Shown: in pieces, positions 25,468 through 33,100 of the stretch
Layout of the letters: each line of letters opens with the position of its first letter
Numbering within the stretch: the first letter of the stretch is position 1
Assembly (NCBI RefSeq): GCF_029626225.1
Contig: NZ_JARUBP010000001.1
Span: forward strand, 7,626,001 to 7,690,000
DNA length: 64,000 nt
Direction of reading: 5' to 3'
Source of the DNA: Asanoa sp. WMMD1127
Lineage (GTDB): Bacteria; Actinomycetota; Actinomycetes; Mycobacteriales; Micromonosporaceae
Made by a program: the position numbers and the translations under genes
Notes under the pieces: model-generated
What the model was told of the DNA's origin: nothing
Database searches by the model: none
What the model saw: only the letters and a program-made list of their open reading frames with translations

Positions 25468-25478
25468 TTCCTTCGCTG

Positions 25479-28016
25479 TCAGTCGTCGGCCAGGGCGGCG
25501 ACGACCGGGAGGCGGGCGGCGCGGCGGGCCGGTAGGACCGCGGCCAGCAGGGCCGCGCCGGCCGCCGCCAGCACCACGAGGGCGAGCTGCCCGACCGGGA
25601 CCACCGGCACGCCGTGGCCGTAGGTGTCGATCAGCGCGGCCGCCGCCACCCACCCCACGCCACCGCCGAGGGCGACGCCGCCCACGGCGCCGACCACCGC
25701 GATCAGGCCCGACTCCAGCAGGAGCATGCCGCGGAGCTGGCGGCGGGACAGGCCCAGGGCGCGCATGGTGGCCGACTCGCGGCGGCGTTCGACGACCGAC
25801 AGCGCCAGCGTGTTGCCGATGCCGAACAGGGAGATCAGCACCGACATGCCGAGCAGGGCCGCGAAGATGCCGAGCAGCTCGTCCAGCGACGCGCCGAGCT
25901 CGTCGGCCTCGGCGGCGCGGCTGGTCACCTGGACCACCGGGTACGCGCGCAGCTCCGCGTCGAGCAGCCGCTGGCCGTCCGTTGTGGACACTCCGGGCGC
26001 CAGGTCGACCAGGATCTCCACCGCCGGTCGGTCGCCGAACGCCGCCGTGAACGCCGCGTAGGAGACCAGGGCCGAGCCGTCCAGCGGTGAGTCGTCGAAC
26101 AGCGCCACCACCCGTGGCGAGCCCAGCGCGCCGAGCGGCGCCGTCGAGCCGACGGTCAGGCCGTGGTCGGTCGCGTAGGCGCGGCTCAGCGCGACCGTGC
26201 CGGGACCGTCGAGGTCGAGCGCGCCCGCCGTCACCTCCGGGCGGATCGCTCCCCGCAGCTGCTCGGGCGGCACCGCCGCGACCCGGGTGCGCTCCCCCGC
26301 CACCGGCTGCTCGGAGCGCACCTCGGCCACCGTCGCGAAGGCCGCGTGCCGGCGGAGGGCCGACGCCAGGCCGGCCGGCATCCCGGCGCGCATCGACTCG
26401 AACGTGCCGTCGGTGCGGGCCCGGGTCAGCGTGAACTCGACCGGGAAGTTCTCGGTCAGCTCCCGGCCGCTCTGGTCGCGGGCGGTGGCCAGCAGCACCG
26501 CGAACAGCGACATCAGCGCCACCCCGATGACCAGCGCGAGCGTGGTGGCGGCGGCCCGGCGCGGGTTGCGGCGGGCGTTGGCCACGGCCAGCGCCGGCAC
26601 CGTGCCGAACAGCCGGGCTGGTAGCCAGCCGACCAGCGCGACCGCCCGCGGCACCAGCAGCGGGCCGGCGACCACGGCGGCGACGAACAGCAGCATGCCG
26701 CCGCCCAGCACGAGCGGGAGGCCGGGGAAGCCGAGCGGCACGCCGCCGACGACGGCCAGCAGGCCGGCCACGGCCAGCACCCCGGCGCCGATCACCCGGG
26801 CGGTGCGCCGGCCGCCGGCGACCGCCCGCGGCTCCGCCAGGGCCGCGGCGCGCAGCGCGGCCAGCGGCGCGACCCGGCCGGCCCCGATCGCGGGCACCAG
26901 CGCGGAGACCACCGCCACGAACGTGCCGAAGCCGACCGCGACCAGGAACGTCGGCCAGCGCACCACCGGCGTGTGCAGCGGGATGTCGGTGGCGACGAGC
27001 TCGCGGCCCCAGATCAGGCCGTACCCGATGACCACGCTCATCACCAGGCCGCCGACCGAGGCGACGATGCCCAGCAGCAGCGCTTCCAGCAGCACGGTGC
27101 CGGTGACCTGGCGGCGGGAGGCGCCCACGGCGCGCAGCAGGGCCAGCTCGCGGGTGCGCTGCGCGGCCAGGATCGCGAACGTGTTGTAGATGACGAACGC
27201 CGACACGGTCACCGCGACCAGGCCGAAGCCGAGCAGCACGGCGACGAAGCCGGTGACGTACTTGCCGGCCTCGACGGCCAGCCGCTCGCGCAGTTCGAAA
27301 CCGGTCAGCACCGGGTACGCGGGCCCGAGCGCCGCCGCCACCCGGTCGCGCAGCACCGCCTCGGACACGCCCGGGCGGGCGCTGACCACGACCTCGGCGA
27401 ACCGCTGCGTGCCGGTCAGCGCCGTCAGGGAGTCGTCGGTGAGGGCGGCGACGGTGGACCCGCCGTAGAGCCGGTTGACGCCGAGGTCCAGCACCCCGAC
27501 GAGGGTCAGCGTGCGGGGCGACCCGGCGGCGTCGAGCACGGTCACCGGCCCGCCGATCGTGAACCCGGCCCGCGCGACGGTGTTCTTCTCGACCGCCAGC
27601 TCACCCGGGCCGGTGGGCAGGCGGCCGGCCAGCAGGTCGTACGCGGCCAGGGCCGGCACGTCCGGGACGGAGAGCCCGTACCCGACGTGGCCGTGGTCCA
27701 TCATGATCTTGCCCTCGCGGTCCAGCATGCTGAGCCAGGCCGCCATCCGGCCGTCCACGGCCGCGACCCCGTCGAGGGCGGCGATGGTCTCCACCGTGTC
27801 GCGCTCGGCGAGCAGCCCGGCCGGCTCGACGGCCACGTCGACGTTGCGGGCCGAGCGGGCCAGGTCGTCGTAGAAGGCGGCCCGGGCGGTGTCGCCGTAG
27901 ACCAGGGTGCCCGCGAGGAAGCCGACTCCCACCATCACCGCGAAACCGGTCAGCACCAGCCGCACGGCGTGGGCCCGGAAACCGGTGACGGCGAGGCGAA
28001 GGAGAGGCCGTTTCAC
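25479..28016 (-). CDS. FtsX/MacB-type ABC transporter permease
   Basis: 845 aa from GTG 28016 (CAGACT ends 7 nt before it; a TTG 24 bp further out is the alternative). Two FtsX domains give the usual layout: one N-terminal helix (about 10-30), a large external domain, three helices near 245-390, two more helices near 420-470, a second external domain, and three C-terminal helices. Such proteins work with a separate ATPase in export or mechanotransmission. No ATPase gene adjoins it: the CDF exporter gene lies divergently upstream and repeats lie downstream. The ATPase must therefore be encoded elsewhere. Confidence 0.88.
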   Translation of the reverse strand: MKRPLLRLAVTGFRAHAVRLVLTGFAVMVGVGFLAGTLVYGDTARAAFYDDLARSARNVDVAVEPAGLLAERDTVETIAALDGVAAVDGRMAAWLSMLDREGKIMMDHGHVGYGLSVPDVPALAAYDLLAGRLPTGPGELAVEKNTVARAGFTIGGPVTVLDAAGSPRTLTLVGVLDLGVNRLYGGSTVAALTDDSLTALTGTQRFAEVVVSARPGVSEAVLRDRVAAALGPAYPVLTGFELRERLAVEAGKYVTGFVAVLLGFGLVAVTVSAFVIYNTFAILAAQRTRELALLRAVGASRRQVTGTVLLEALLLGIVASVGGLVMSVVIGYGLIWGRELVATDIPLHTPVVRWPTFLVAVGFGTFVAVVSALVPAIGAGRVAPLAALRAAALAEPRAVAGGRRTARVIGAGVLAVAGLLAVVGGVPLGFPGLPLVLGGGMLLFVAAVVAGPLLVPRAVALVGWLPARLFGTVPALAVANARRNPRRAAATTLALVIGVALMSLFAVLLATARDQSGRELTENFPVEFTLTRARTDGTFESMRAGMPAGLASALRRHAAFATVAEVRSEQPVAGERTRVAAVPPEQLRGAIRPEVTAGALDLDGPGTVALSRAYATDHGLTVGSTAPLGALGSPRVVALFDDSPLDGSALVSYAAFTAAFGDRPAVEILVDLAPGVSTTDGQRLLDAELRAYPVVQVTSRAAEADELGASLDELLGIFAALLGMSVLISLFGIGNTLALSVVERRRESATMRALGLSRRQLRGMLLLESGLIAVVGAVGGVALGGGVGWVAAAALIDTYGHGVPVVPVGQLALVVLAAAGAALLAAVLPARRAARLPVVAALADD

Positions 28017-28120
28017 GACGCCCAGTCTGACCAAGGGCAACAGGGGTCACGCCACACCCCTGCGGTAAACATCCCGACACCACCGGCCGACGGACAATGG
28101 GAATGGTTACCGGTGTCACC

Positions 28121-28148
28121 TTTGCATACATAGCGATGTTTGCATAAG
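28121..28148. promoter_or_regulatory. Dyad upstream of the CDF exporter, metal-sensor operator candidate
   Basis: GCATACATAGCGATGTTTGC (28124-28143) pairs at 7 of 8 arm positions around AGCG. It sits inside the direct repeat TTTGCATA (28121-28128 and 28140-28147). An A/T-rich dyad in this GC-rich genome, in front of a metal exporter, fits an ArsR/SmtB-type sensor; no sensor gene is adjacent. Confidence 0.55.
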
Positions 28149-28186
28149 ACTGGAGCCAGCAGCGAGCGAGCCAGGCAGGAGGACCG

Positions 28187-29098
28187 GTGGGAGCAGGACA
28201 CGACCACGGCGCGCGCGACGCCGGCGCGCGGCACCGGGGGCGCCTCTGGGCCGCCTTCGCGCTGCTCGCCGTCTTCATGGTGGTCGAGGCCGTCACCGCG
28301 TTCGCCACCGGCTCCCTGGCCCTGCTCTCCGACGCCGGCCACATGTTCACCGACGTGCTCGGCATCGGCATGGCGCTCGCCGCGATCACCGCGGCCCGGC
28401 GGGCGGCCGCCCGCGACCCGCAGCGGACCTTCGGCCTCTATCGCCTGGAGGTCCTGGCCGCGCTGGCCAACGCGGTGCTGCTGTTCGGCGTCGCGATCTA
28501 CGTGCTGGTCGAGGCCGTGCGCCGGTTCGGCGACGCGCCCGCGGTCGACACGACGCCGATGCTGATCGTGGCCGGGCTGGGCCTGGTGGCCAACATCGTG
28601 GCGTTCGGGCTGCTGCGCGAGGGCGCACGCGAGAGCATCAACGTCCGCGGCGCCTATCTGGAGGTGCTCGGCGACCTCGTCGGCTCCGTCGGCGTGCTGG
28701 TCGGCGCCGGCATCATCGCCGCCACCGGCTGGTTCCTGGTCGACCCGCTGATCGCGGTCGCGGTCGGCCTGTTCATCCTCCCCCGCACCTGGAAGCTCGG
28801 TCGCGAGGCGCTGCGGATCCTGGTGCAGGCCGCGCCGGAGCACCTCGACGTCGCGGCCATGCGCACCTCGCTGGGCGCGGTGCCGGGCGTCTGCGACGTG
28901 CACGACCTGCACGTCTGGACGCTGACCTCGGGCATGGACGTGGCCTCGGCGCACCTCGGCATCGAGGGCGACGCGGAGGTGGCCACGGTGCTGGCGGCGG
29001 CCCGGGAGGCGCTGCACGACGGCTTCGGCATCGACCACGCCACCCTTCAGGTGGAGCCGGTGGCGGCCACCGGCGACTGCCGTACCGCGAGTTGGTGA
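28187..29098 (+). CDS. Cation diffusion facilitator (CDF) family exporter, probably Zn or Co
   Basis: 303 aa. GTG start with AGGAGG close upstream. A short His-containing N-terminus precedes six membrane helices. The metal site is visible as LSDAGHMFTDVLG (helix 2, HxxxD) and EVLGDLVGS (helix 5, where Glu replaces the usual His). The C-terminal cytoplasmic domain begins near 215 with VPGVCDVHDLHVWTLTSG, the typical dimer domain. It exchanges a divalent metal for protons. The Glu change makes substrate prediction uncertain. A stem-loop follows the stop. Confidence 0.9.
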   Translation: MGAGHDHGARDAGARHRGRLWAAFALLAVFMVVEAVTAFATGSLALLSDAGHMFTDVLGIGMALAAITAARRAAARDPQRTFGLYRLEVLAALANAVLLFGVAIYVLVEAVRRFGDAPAVDTTPMLIVAGLGLVANIVAFGLLREGARESINVRGAYLEVLGDLVGSVGVLVGAGIIAATGWFLVDPLIAVAVGLFILPRTWKLGREALRILVQAAPEHLDVAAMRTSLGAVPGVCDVHDLHVWTLTSGMDVASAHLGIEGDAEVATVLAAAREALHDGFGIDHATLQVEPVAATGDCRTASW

Positions 29099-29146
29099 CC
29101 GTGGGTGCTTAGATCGGCCTTAACTTTCGTGACCTTCAGCCGAGAT

Positions 29147-29168
29147 TTGCCCGGATAAATCCGGGCAA
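29147..29168 (+). terminator. Stem-loop after the CDF gene
   Basis: TTGCCCGGAT, AA, ATCCGGGCAA: a perfect 10-bp stem with a 2-nt centre, 48 bp past the stop. No long T run follows. Confidence 0.6.
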
Positions 29169-29261
29169 GCCCGGCTAATGCGCTTTTAACGGCGCTCCCG
29201 CAGAGTAGGCATTCCTCGGTAGTCTCCAGATCGATCTTCGCTGGCCGGCACCCCACCGGTG

Positions 29262-29396
29262 CCTGCGGAGATCGTCGCCTAATCGCCACGGCGAGCCGGG
29301 GAACCAGGCACCTGGGGTGAATCCGCGCCAGCGGTAGGGATCAACTTCCGTCCCGAACCCGTCAGCTAACCCGGTCGGCGGCTGACGGAAGGACAT
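29262..29396 (+). promoter_or_regulatory. ydaO/yuaA c-di-AMP riboswitch
   Basis: The conserved actinobacterial ydaO blocks occur in order: AATCGCCACGGCGAGCCGGG, GGAACC, GGGGTGAATCCGCGCC, GTAGGG, ACTTCCGTCCCGAACCCGTC, AGCTAACCCGGTCGGC, CTGACGGAAGG. The last block pairs with the earlier CTTCCGTC, as in the family. It ends 8 nt before the ATG of a secreted coiled-coil protein. Family knowledge: c-di-AMP binding turns expression of wall-remodelling genes off. The 5' boundary is approximate. Confidence 0.93.
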
Positions 29397-29404
29397 GCCC
29401 CCAG

Positions 29405-30475
29405 ATGATCGATCCCCCCAGTCATCCGCACCTCCGACGACGATGGATCCGGGTCGCGACCGTCGTGCTGTTCGGCCTCGTCGTCGGGCTCGTCGGCCCG
29501 ATGGCGCCGGCCAACGCCGACCCCGACGACGAGGGCGGCACCGCCGAGCTGCGGGACCAGCTCGACAAGGCCAGCCGGGGCTTCCTCGACGCGCAGGCGG
29601 CGTTGAAGCGGTCCCAGGCCAAGCAGAAGGAGCAGGAGGCCACCCTCCGGACCGTCGAGCAGGACCTGGCCTCGCACGTCGACGCGGTCGCGGAGATCGG
29701 CCGCACGGCCTACCGCACCGGCCGGCTCGGCCCGATGTCGGCGCTGATCAACGCGGACTCCCCCGACCGCTTCCTGGAACGGGCCAACGCGCTCGGCATG
29801 GTCGCCGCCAACGAGCAGCGTGAGATCAGCAACCTGGAGCAGACCAAGGCGAAGGCTGCCGAGGCGACGGCGGCGATCAAGACGGAGGTACGCGAGCAGG
29901 AGCGCCAGGTCGCCCTCATGAAGGCCCGCAAGGACCAGGCCGAGCGGGCACTCGACGTGGCCGCCCGCCAGCAGAAGGCGGCCGCGGCGAAGGCGGCGCA
30001 GTCGGGCGGCTCCGGGAGCAACACCGGCGGCTCCGGCGGCGCCACGGCCACACCGGCGAAGCGCAACAGCGACGGCAGCTGGCCCACCGAGTCGTGCAGC
30101 GTCAACGACCCGACACCGGCCAACGGCTGCATCACCCCGCGCAACCTGCACGCCCTGCAGCAGGCGAAGGCGGCGGGCTTCACGCGTTATGTCTCGTGTT
30201 ACCGCAGCGGCGGTTCCGGCGAGCATCCCAAGGGCCGGGCGTGCGACTACGCGGCGGCCAAGGGCGGCTTCGAGGGCGACGCGACCGGTGGAGACAAGAC
30301 CTACGGCACCAACCTGGCCAACTACTTCATCCGCAACTCGGACCGGTTGGCCGTGCTCTACGTGATCTGGTACCGGCAGATCTGGCTGCCGAGCAGCGGC
30401 TGGAAGGCCTACAGCGGGGCGGGCGGAGACCCGTCCAGCGACCACACCAACCACGTCCACCTGAGCGTCTACTGA
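29405..30475 (+). CDS. Secreted coiled-coil protein with ARB_07466-like C-terminal domain, c-di-AMP controlled
   Basis: 356 aa. A Sec signal (HLRRRWIRVATVVLFGLVVGL...) is cleaved near ANADP. A coiled coil spans about residues 45-195 with many Glu/Lys/Gln heptads, as in wall-hydrolase scaffolds. A Gly/Ser linker follows. The C-terminal domain of about 140 aa has CSVNDPTP, RYVSCYRSGGSGEHPKGRACDY and SDHTNHVHLSVY; His/Asp residues in a D-Ala-D-Ala-peptidase-like (M15-related) fold suggest metal binding. The riboswitch places it in the set of c-di-AMP-regulated wall-remodelling proteins. Catalysis itself is unproven. Confidence 0.85.
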   Translation: MIDPPSHPHLRRRWIRVATVVLFGLVVGLVGPMAPANADPDDEGGTAELRDQLDKASRGFLDAQAALKRSQAKQKEQEATLRTVEQDLASHVDAVAEIGRTAYRTGRLGPMSALINADSPDRFLERANALGMVAANEQREISNLEQTKAKAAEATAAIKTEVREQERQVALMKARKDQAERALDVAARQQKAAAAKAAQSGGSGSNTGGSGGATATPAKRNSDGSWPTESCSVNDPTPANGCITPRNLHALQQAKAAGFTRYVSCYRSGGSGEHPKGRACDYAAAKGGFEGDATGGDKTYGTNLANYFIRNSDRLAVLYVIWYRQIWLPSSGWKAYSGAGGDPSSDHTNHVHLSVY

Positions 30476-30488
30476 GGTCCCGAAAACC

Positions 30489-30522
30489 ATCCGGGGGTAC
30501 GCCGCGCGGCGTACCCCCGGAT
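30489..30522. terminator. 34-bp perfect palindrome between convergent genes
   Basis: ATCCGGGGGTACGCCGC followed by its exact reverse complement. It lies between the secreted protein gene and the convergent SRPBCC gene and can end both transcripts. Confidence 0.9.
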
Positions 30523-30529
30523 GCGTTCG

Positions 30530-31000
30530 TCAGGCCTGCTTCTCCAGCACCCGCGGGAGGCGCTCGGCCAGTGCGTGGTGGGCCGCCTGGGCCTGCTTGA
30601 AGGCGTACGCGTAGAGCGGTGTCGGCGCGGTGAGCGTGATCGTGACGTCGGCGCGGATGCCGCCGCCGGACATCGGGTGGATGCGGGTGTTGTTGCGCAG
30701 CGTCGTGCCGGGGCGCTGGCGGGCCAGGGTGATGATCTCCGCCGGGCCGGCGCTCGGGCCGGGACGGTTGATCGCCAGCACGTCCGCCGTGTAGGTCGTC
30801 GTGAAGTGGAACGGGCCCAGCGGGAAGCGGTCGTTGATGACGAAGCTGCGCACCGCGCCGTCGACCGGCGGTCGCTCGGTGACCTTGACGATGAACGGGT
30901 GCAGCTCCGTGTGCCGGCTGAAGTCCGACAGCAGCGCGACCGCCACCTCCGGCTCGCAGCGCGCCTCGAAGGAGTAGGTGAACGTGCCGCTCTTCGCCAT
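30530..31000 (-). CDS. SRPBCC (START-like) family protein
   Basis: 156 aa. ATG with AGGAG 7 nt upstream. The pattern GTFTYSFEARCEPEVAVALLSDFSRHTELHPFIVKV, followed by strands to VTITLTAPTPLYAYAFKQAQAAHHALAERLPRVLE with its long C-terminal helix, is the helix-grip fold of polyketide cyclase/START-like proteins, which bind a hydrophobic ligand. It starts 9 bp after the kinase gene ends, so the two probably form an operon. Confidence 0.82.
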   Translation of the reverse strand: MAKSGTFTYSFEARCEPEVAVALLSDFSRHTELHPFIVKVTERPPVDGAVRSFVINDRFPLGPFHFTTTYTADVLAINRPGPSAGPAEIITLARQRPGTTLRNNTRIHPMSGGGIRADVTITLTAPTPLYAYAFKQAQAAHHALAERLPRVLEKQA

Positions 31001-31009
31001 CTCGAACTC

Positions 31010-31762
31010 CTAGTTGAGGCGGTGCAGAGCCGGCGCCGGTAGGGCACGCGGGGTCGGAGCGCTGGCCGGCATGATCGCCGACCATAGACCGATGGCGACG
31101 TCCGCGCTGATCGGACGATCGGTCGGAGTGCGGCTCATCGTGGCCCGGCACAGCTCGGCGACGGCCCGCGGCAGGCCCGGCACGGCCAGCACCGGCGCCG
31201 GCGCGGCGCCCGGGCGCGAATTGGCGGCCTGGCCCGTGAGCATCTGGTGGAGCAGCACGCCGAGCCCGAACACGTCGTCGGCCGGCAGCCCGGGGGCGCC
31301 GGCGGGGCCGGCCAGGCCGAAGTCGATCATCTTGGCGCCGGCCCGGGTGAGCATGACGTTGCGGGCGGAGACGTCGCGGTGCACGACGCCGCGGCGGTGG
31401 GCGACGGCCAGCACGTCGGCGACGGTGGCCGCGATCCGCACCGCCTCGGGCCACGGCAGCGGGCCCCCGACCAGCCGGCCGGCCAGGGCGACGCCGTCGA
31501 GCAGCTCGAGCACGACGTACGGCGCCACCGAGCCGTCGGGCAGCGGGGCGGCGCCGTGGTCGTACACCTTGGGGACGCTGGGGTGGCGCAGCCGTTCCGT
31601 GATCGCGGCCTCGCGGCCGGCGGTGTCGGCGTGCGCGGGAGTGATGACCTTCACGGCCAGCGGGCGGGCGGAGTGGCTGTCGAAACCGTGGTAGACCGTC
31701 GACACGCCGCCGCGCGCGATCGGGCCCAGCAGCACGTATCGCCGGAGGATGGTCGTGCCCAT
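31010..31762 (-). CDS. Small soluble Ser/Thr protein kinase with a shortened activation segment
   Basis: 250 aa, kinase domain only, no membrane helix or PASTA repeats. The glycine loop is LGPIARGGVSTVYHG, the ATP-binding lysine Lys38 (AVKV), helix C Glu56, catalytic HRDVSARN (Asp130, Asn135), DFG Asp147. Only about 13 residues separate DFG from the helix-F motif DDVFGLGVLL, where PknB-type kinases have about 45. The usual T-loop threonines and the APE motif are therefore missing, so classic activation-loop control is unlikely. GTG 31777 is an alternative start. The SRPBCC gene is next in the operon. Confidence 0.85.
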   Translation of the reverse strand: MGTTILRRYVLLGPIARGGVSTVYHGFDSHSARPLAVKVITPAHADTAGREAAITERLRHPSVPKVYDHGAAPLPDGSVAPYVVLELLDGVALAGRLVGGPLPWPEAVRIAATVADVLAVAHRRGVVHRDVSARNVMLTRAGAKMIDFGLAGPAGAPGLPADDVFGLGVLLHQMLTGQAANSRPGAAPAPVLAVPGLPRAVAELCRATMSRTPTDRPISADVAIGLWSAIMPASAPTPRALPAPALHRLN

Positions 31763-31848
31763 CCGCAACCACGCCACGACCCGGGACTCTTCCGGATCTC
31801 CGGTGCCCGGACAAGAGGTGACGGGCAGGCTTTAACCGCCCATAAACG

Positions 31849-32202
31849 TCAGGCGCCGGCGGGCGTGTTGAGGTCGCCGAGATAGGGCTCCGGCGCCCCG
31901 AACAGACCGAGCAGCCCGGTGACCCAGAGCTGGCGGTGGACGAACCGGCTCGGCTCGGTGACGACGAGCTTGACGCCGCTCACCTCGGCCGTCTGGAAGC
32001 CGGCGACCATCGCGCTGATGCCGACCGAGTCGATGAAGCTCACCAGTCGCAGGTTGAGCTCGATCCGGGTGGGGCGATCGTCGGTCAACGCCGCGGCGAT
32101 GGCCTCTTTGACCTCGTGGGCGGAGTCGACGTCGATCTCACCGCGGGGGGCGATCTCGAGGACTCCGTTGGCACGCCGAGTTGTCACCATCGACAGACTC
32201 AC
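31849..32202 (-). CDS. STAS-domain anti-sigma-factor antagonist
   Basis: 117 aa from GTG 32202 with GGAGG 7 nt upstream. One STAS domain: LEIAPRGEIDVDSAHEVKEAI, RIELNLRLVSFIDSVGISAMVAGFQTAE. The Ser in DSVG is the site phosphorylated by anti-sigma kinases in SpoIIAA/RsbV proteins. A C-terminal LWVTGLLGLFG segment is common in actinobacterial members. No anti-sigma kinase is adjacent. The Ser/Thr kinase downstream starts 86 bp away and is not an RsbW-type enzyme. Confidence 0.88.
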   Translation of the reverse strand: MSLSMVTTRRANGVLEIAPRGEIDVDSAHEVKEAIAAALTDDRPTRIELNLRLVSFIDSVGISAMVAGFQTAEVSGVKLVVTEPSRFVHRQLWVTGLLGLFGAPEPYLGDLNTPAGA

Positions 32203-32583
32203 GCAACTACCTCCGAGCTCGATCCTCGGTCCGCATCCAGGGGACCTCTCGACAGTACGCGGACCGCGACCGAGGGTATTCGCATCCATCACATGGTCGC
32301 CAGCCTTGCGGCCGCGTACTTCCCCTTTCTTGTATTCCGAAACCGGCATAGCCGGGCAAAACTATGAGTATGTGACCTTCGACTCGCCCGAACGGAGCAC
32401 AGGCGGCGAATTCGGCCGCGGCCAGCCTACCGCACGTGTCGGTCGTCACTCCCCGGTGCGCCAGCGTCCACAATCGGCACTGGACGGACCTGGTTTGCGC
32501 GAGGTGGCACGGGGGCACTGAGCAGGAGTCGGACGCTGGTGCGTCCGAAGTGGCAGGTTCGGCGACAGAGGAGGACGGCAGCA
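32203..32583. other. Divergent promoter region, no gene seen
   Basis: 381 bp between the STAS gene and a membrane protein gene. It is less GC-rich than its surroundings and has an AT-rich patch near 32325-32375. No open frame has a convincing start. It should hold both promoters. Confidence 0.5.
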
Positions 32584-33009
32584 ATGTTCGGAAGCAACCT
32601 CATCGACCGCCGGAGCAGGACGGAGCGGATCACCGACGACGCGTGGGACCATCTGCGGTCGTTCGTCGACTCGGCGCGGTCGCGCACCGCCGGCTTCGCC
32701 GGTGACGCGGGCAGTGCCGTGTCGGGCGCCGTGGGCGCCGTCGGTGGTGCGGCGAGCGTGGTCGGCGACGCGGCCGACGAGGCCCGGCGGCGAGCCAACC
32801 TCGCCTACGACGCCCTCGCCGGACGCCGGCTGCCCATCCCGTGGACCCTGGTGATCGCCGCCGCGGCCGTCGGCGCAGCGATCGGCTGGGCCGCCGGTTC
32901 GGCCTCGCGGGCCGCGATCGCGCGGATGGGCGACGACGCCGAGACCGGTCGGGTCGACGAGATCGAGTTCGTCGAGGCCGACCGCGCGAAGTCCTCGCTC
33001 GAGAGCTGA
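32584..33009 (+). CDS. Small membrane protein with Ala/Gly-rich helix
   Basis: 141 aa, not assigned to a named family. ATG 32584 with GGAGGA upstream. A polar N-terminus (LIDRRSRTERITDDAWDHLRSFV) precedes an Ala/Gly/Val stretch (about 38-65) that could be amphipathic. One hydrophobic helix (PWTLVIAAAAVGAAIGWAAG) follows, then an acidic tail (GRVDEIEFVEAD). The shape resembles stress-related YtxH/ElaB-like proteins, but motif evidence is weak. A stem-loop follows the stop. Confidence 0.65.
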   Translation: MFGSNLIDRRSRTERITDDAWDHLRSFVDSARSRTAGFAGDAGSAVSGAVGAVGGAASVVGDAADEARRRANLAYDALAGRRLPIPWTLVIAAAAVGAAIGWAAGSASRAAIARMGDDAETGRVDEIEFVEADRAKSSLES

Positions 33010-33018
33010 AAACCGCGC

Positions 33019-33053
33019 GCGGGGTTGCCGAACGGCCGCACCGGCAACCCCGC
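33019..33053 (+). terminator. Stem-loop terminator
   Basis: GCGGGGTTGCCG (33019-33030) pairs perfectly with CGGCAACCCCGC (33042-33053) across an 11-nt loop, directly after the membrane-protein stop. Confidence 0.8.
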
Positions 33054-33064
33054 TCTGCGCTCGA

Positions 33065-33093
33065 TTGACGTGTGACTCTGCGCGGGCAATGCT
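33065..33093 (+). promoter_or_regulatory. Promoter of the AraC-family gene
   Basis: TTGACG (33065-33070), 17-bp spacer, AATGCT (33088-33093), then 7 nt to ATG 33101. This geometry selects the third of three nearby in-frame ATGs and implies a leaderless mRNA. Confidence 0.65.
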
Positions 33094-33100
33094 CATGGTC

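Noticed and set aside
29047-29289. An 80-codon minus-strand frame between the CDF gene and the riboswitch
   Set aside because: It overlaps the CDF gene end and the leader of the next transcript, has no ribosome site, and no recognisable domain.
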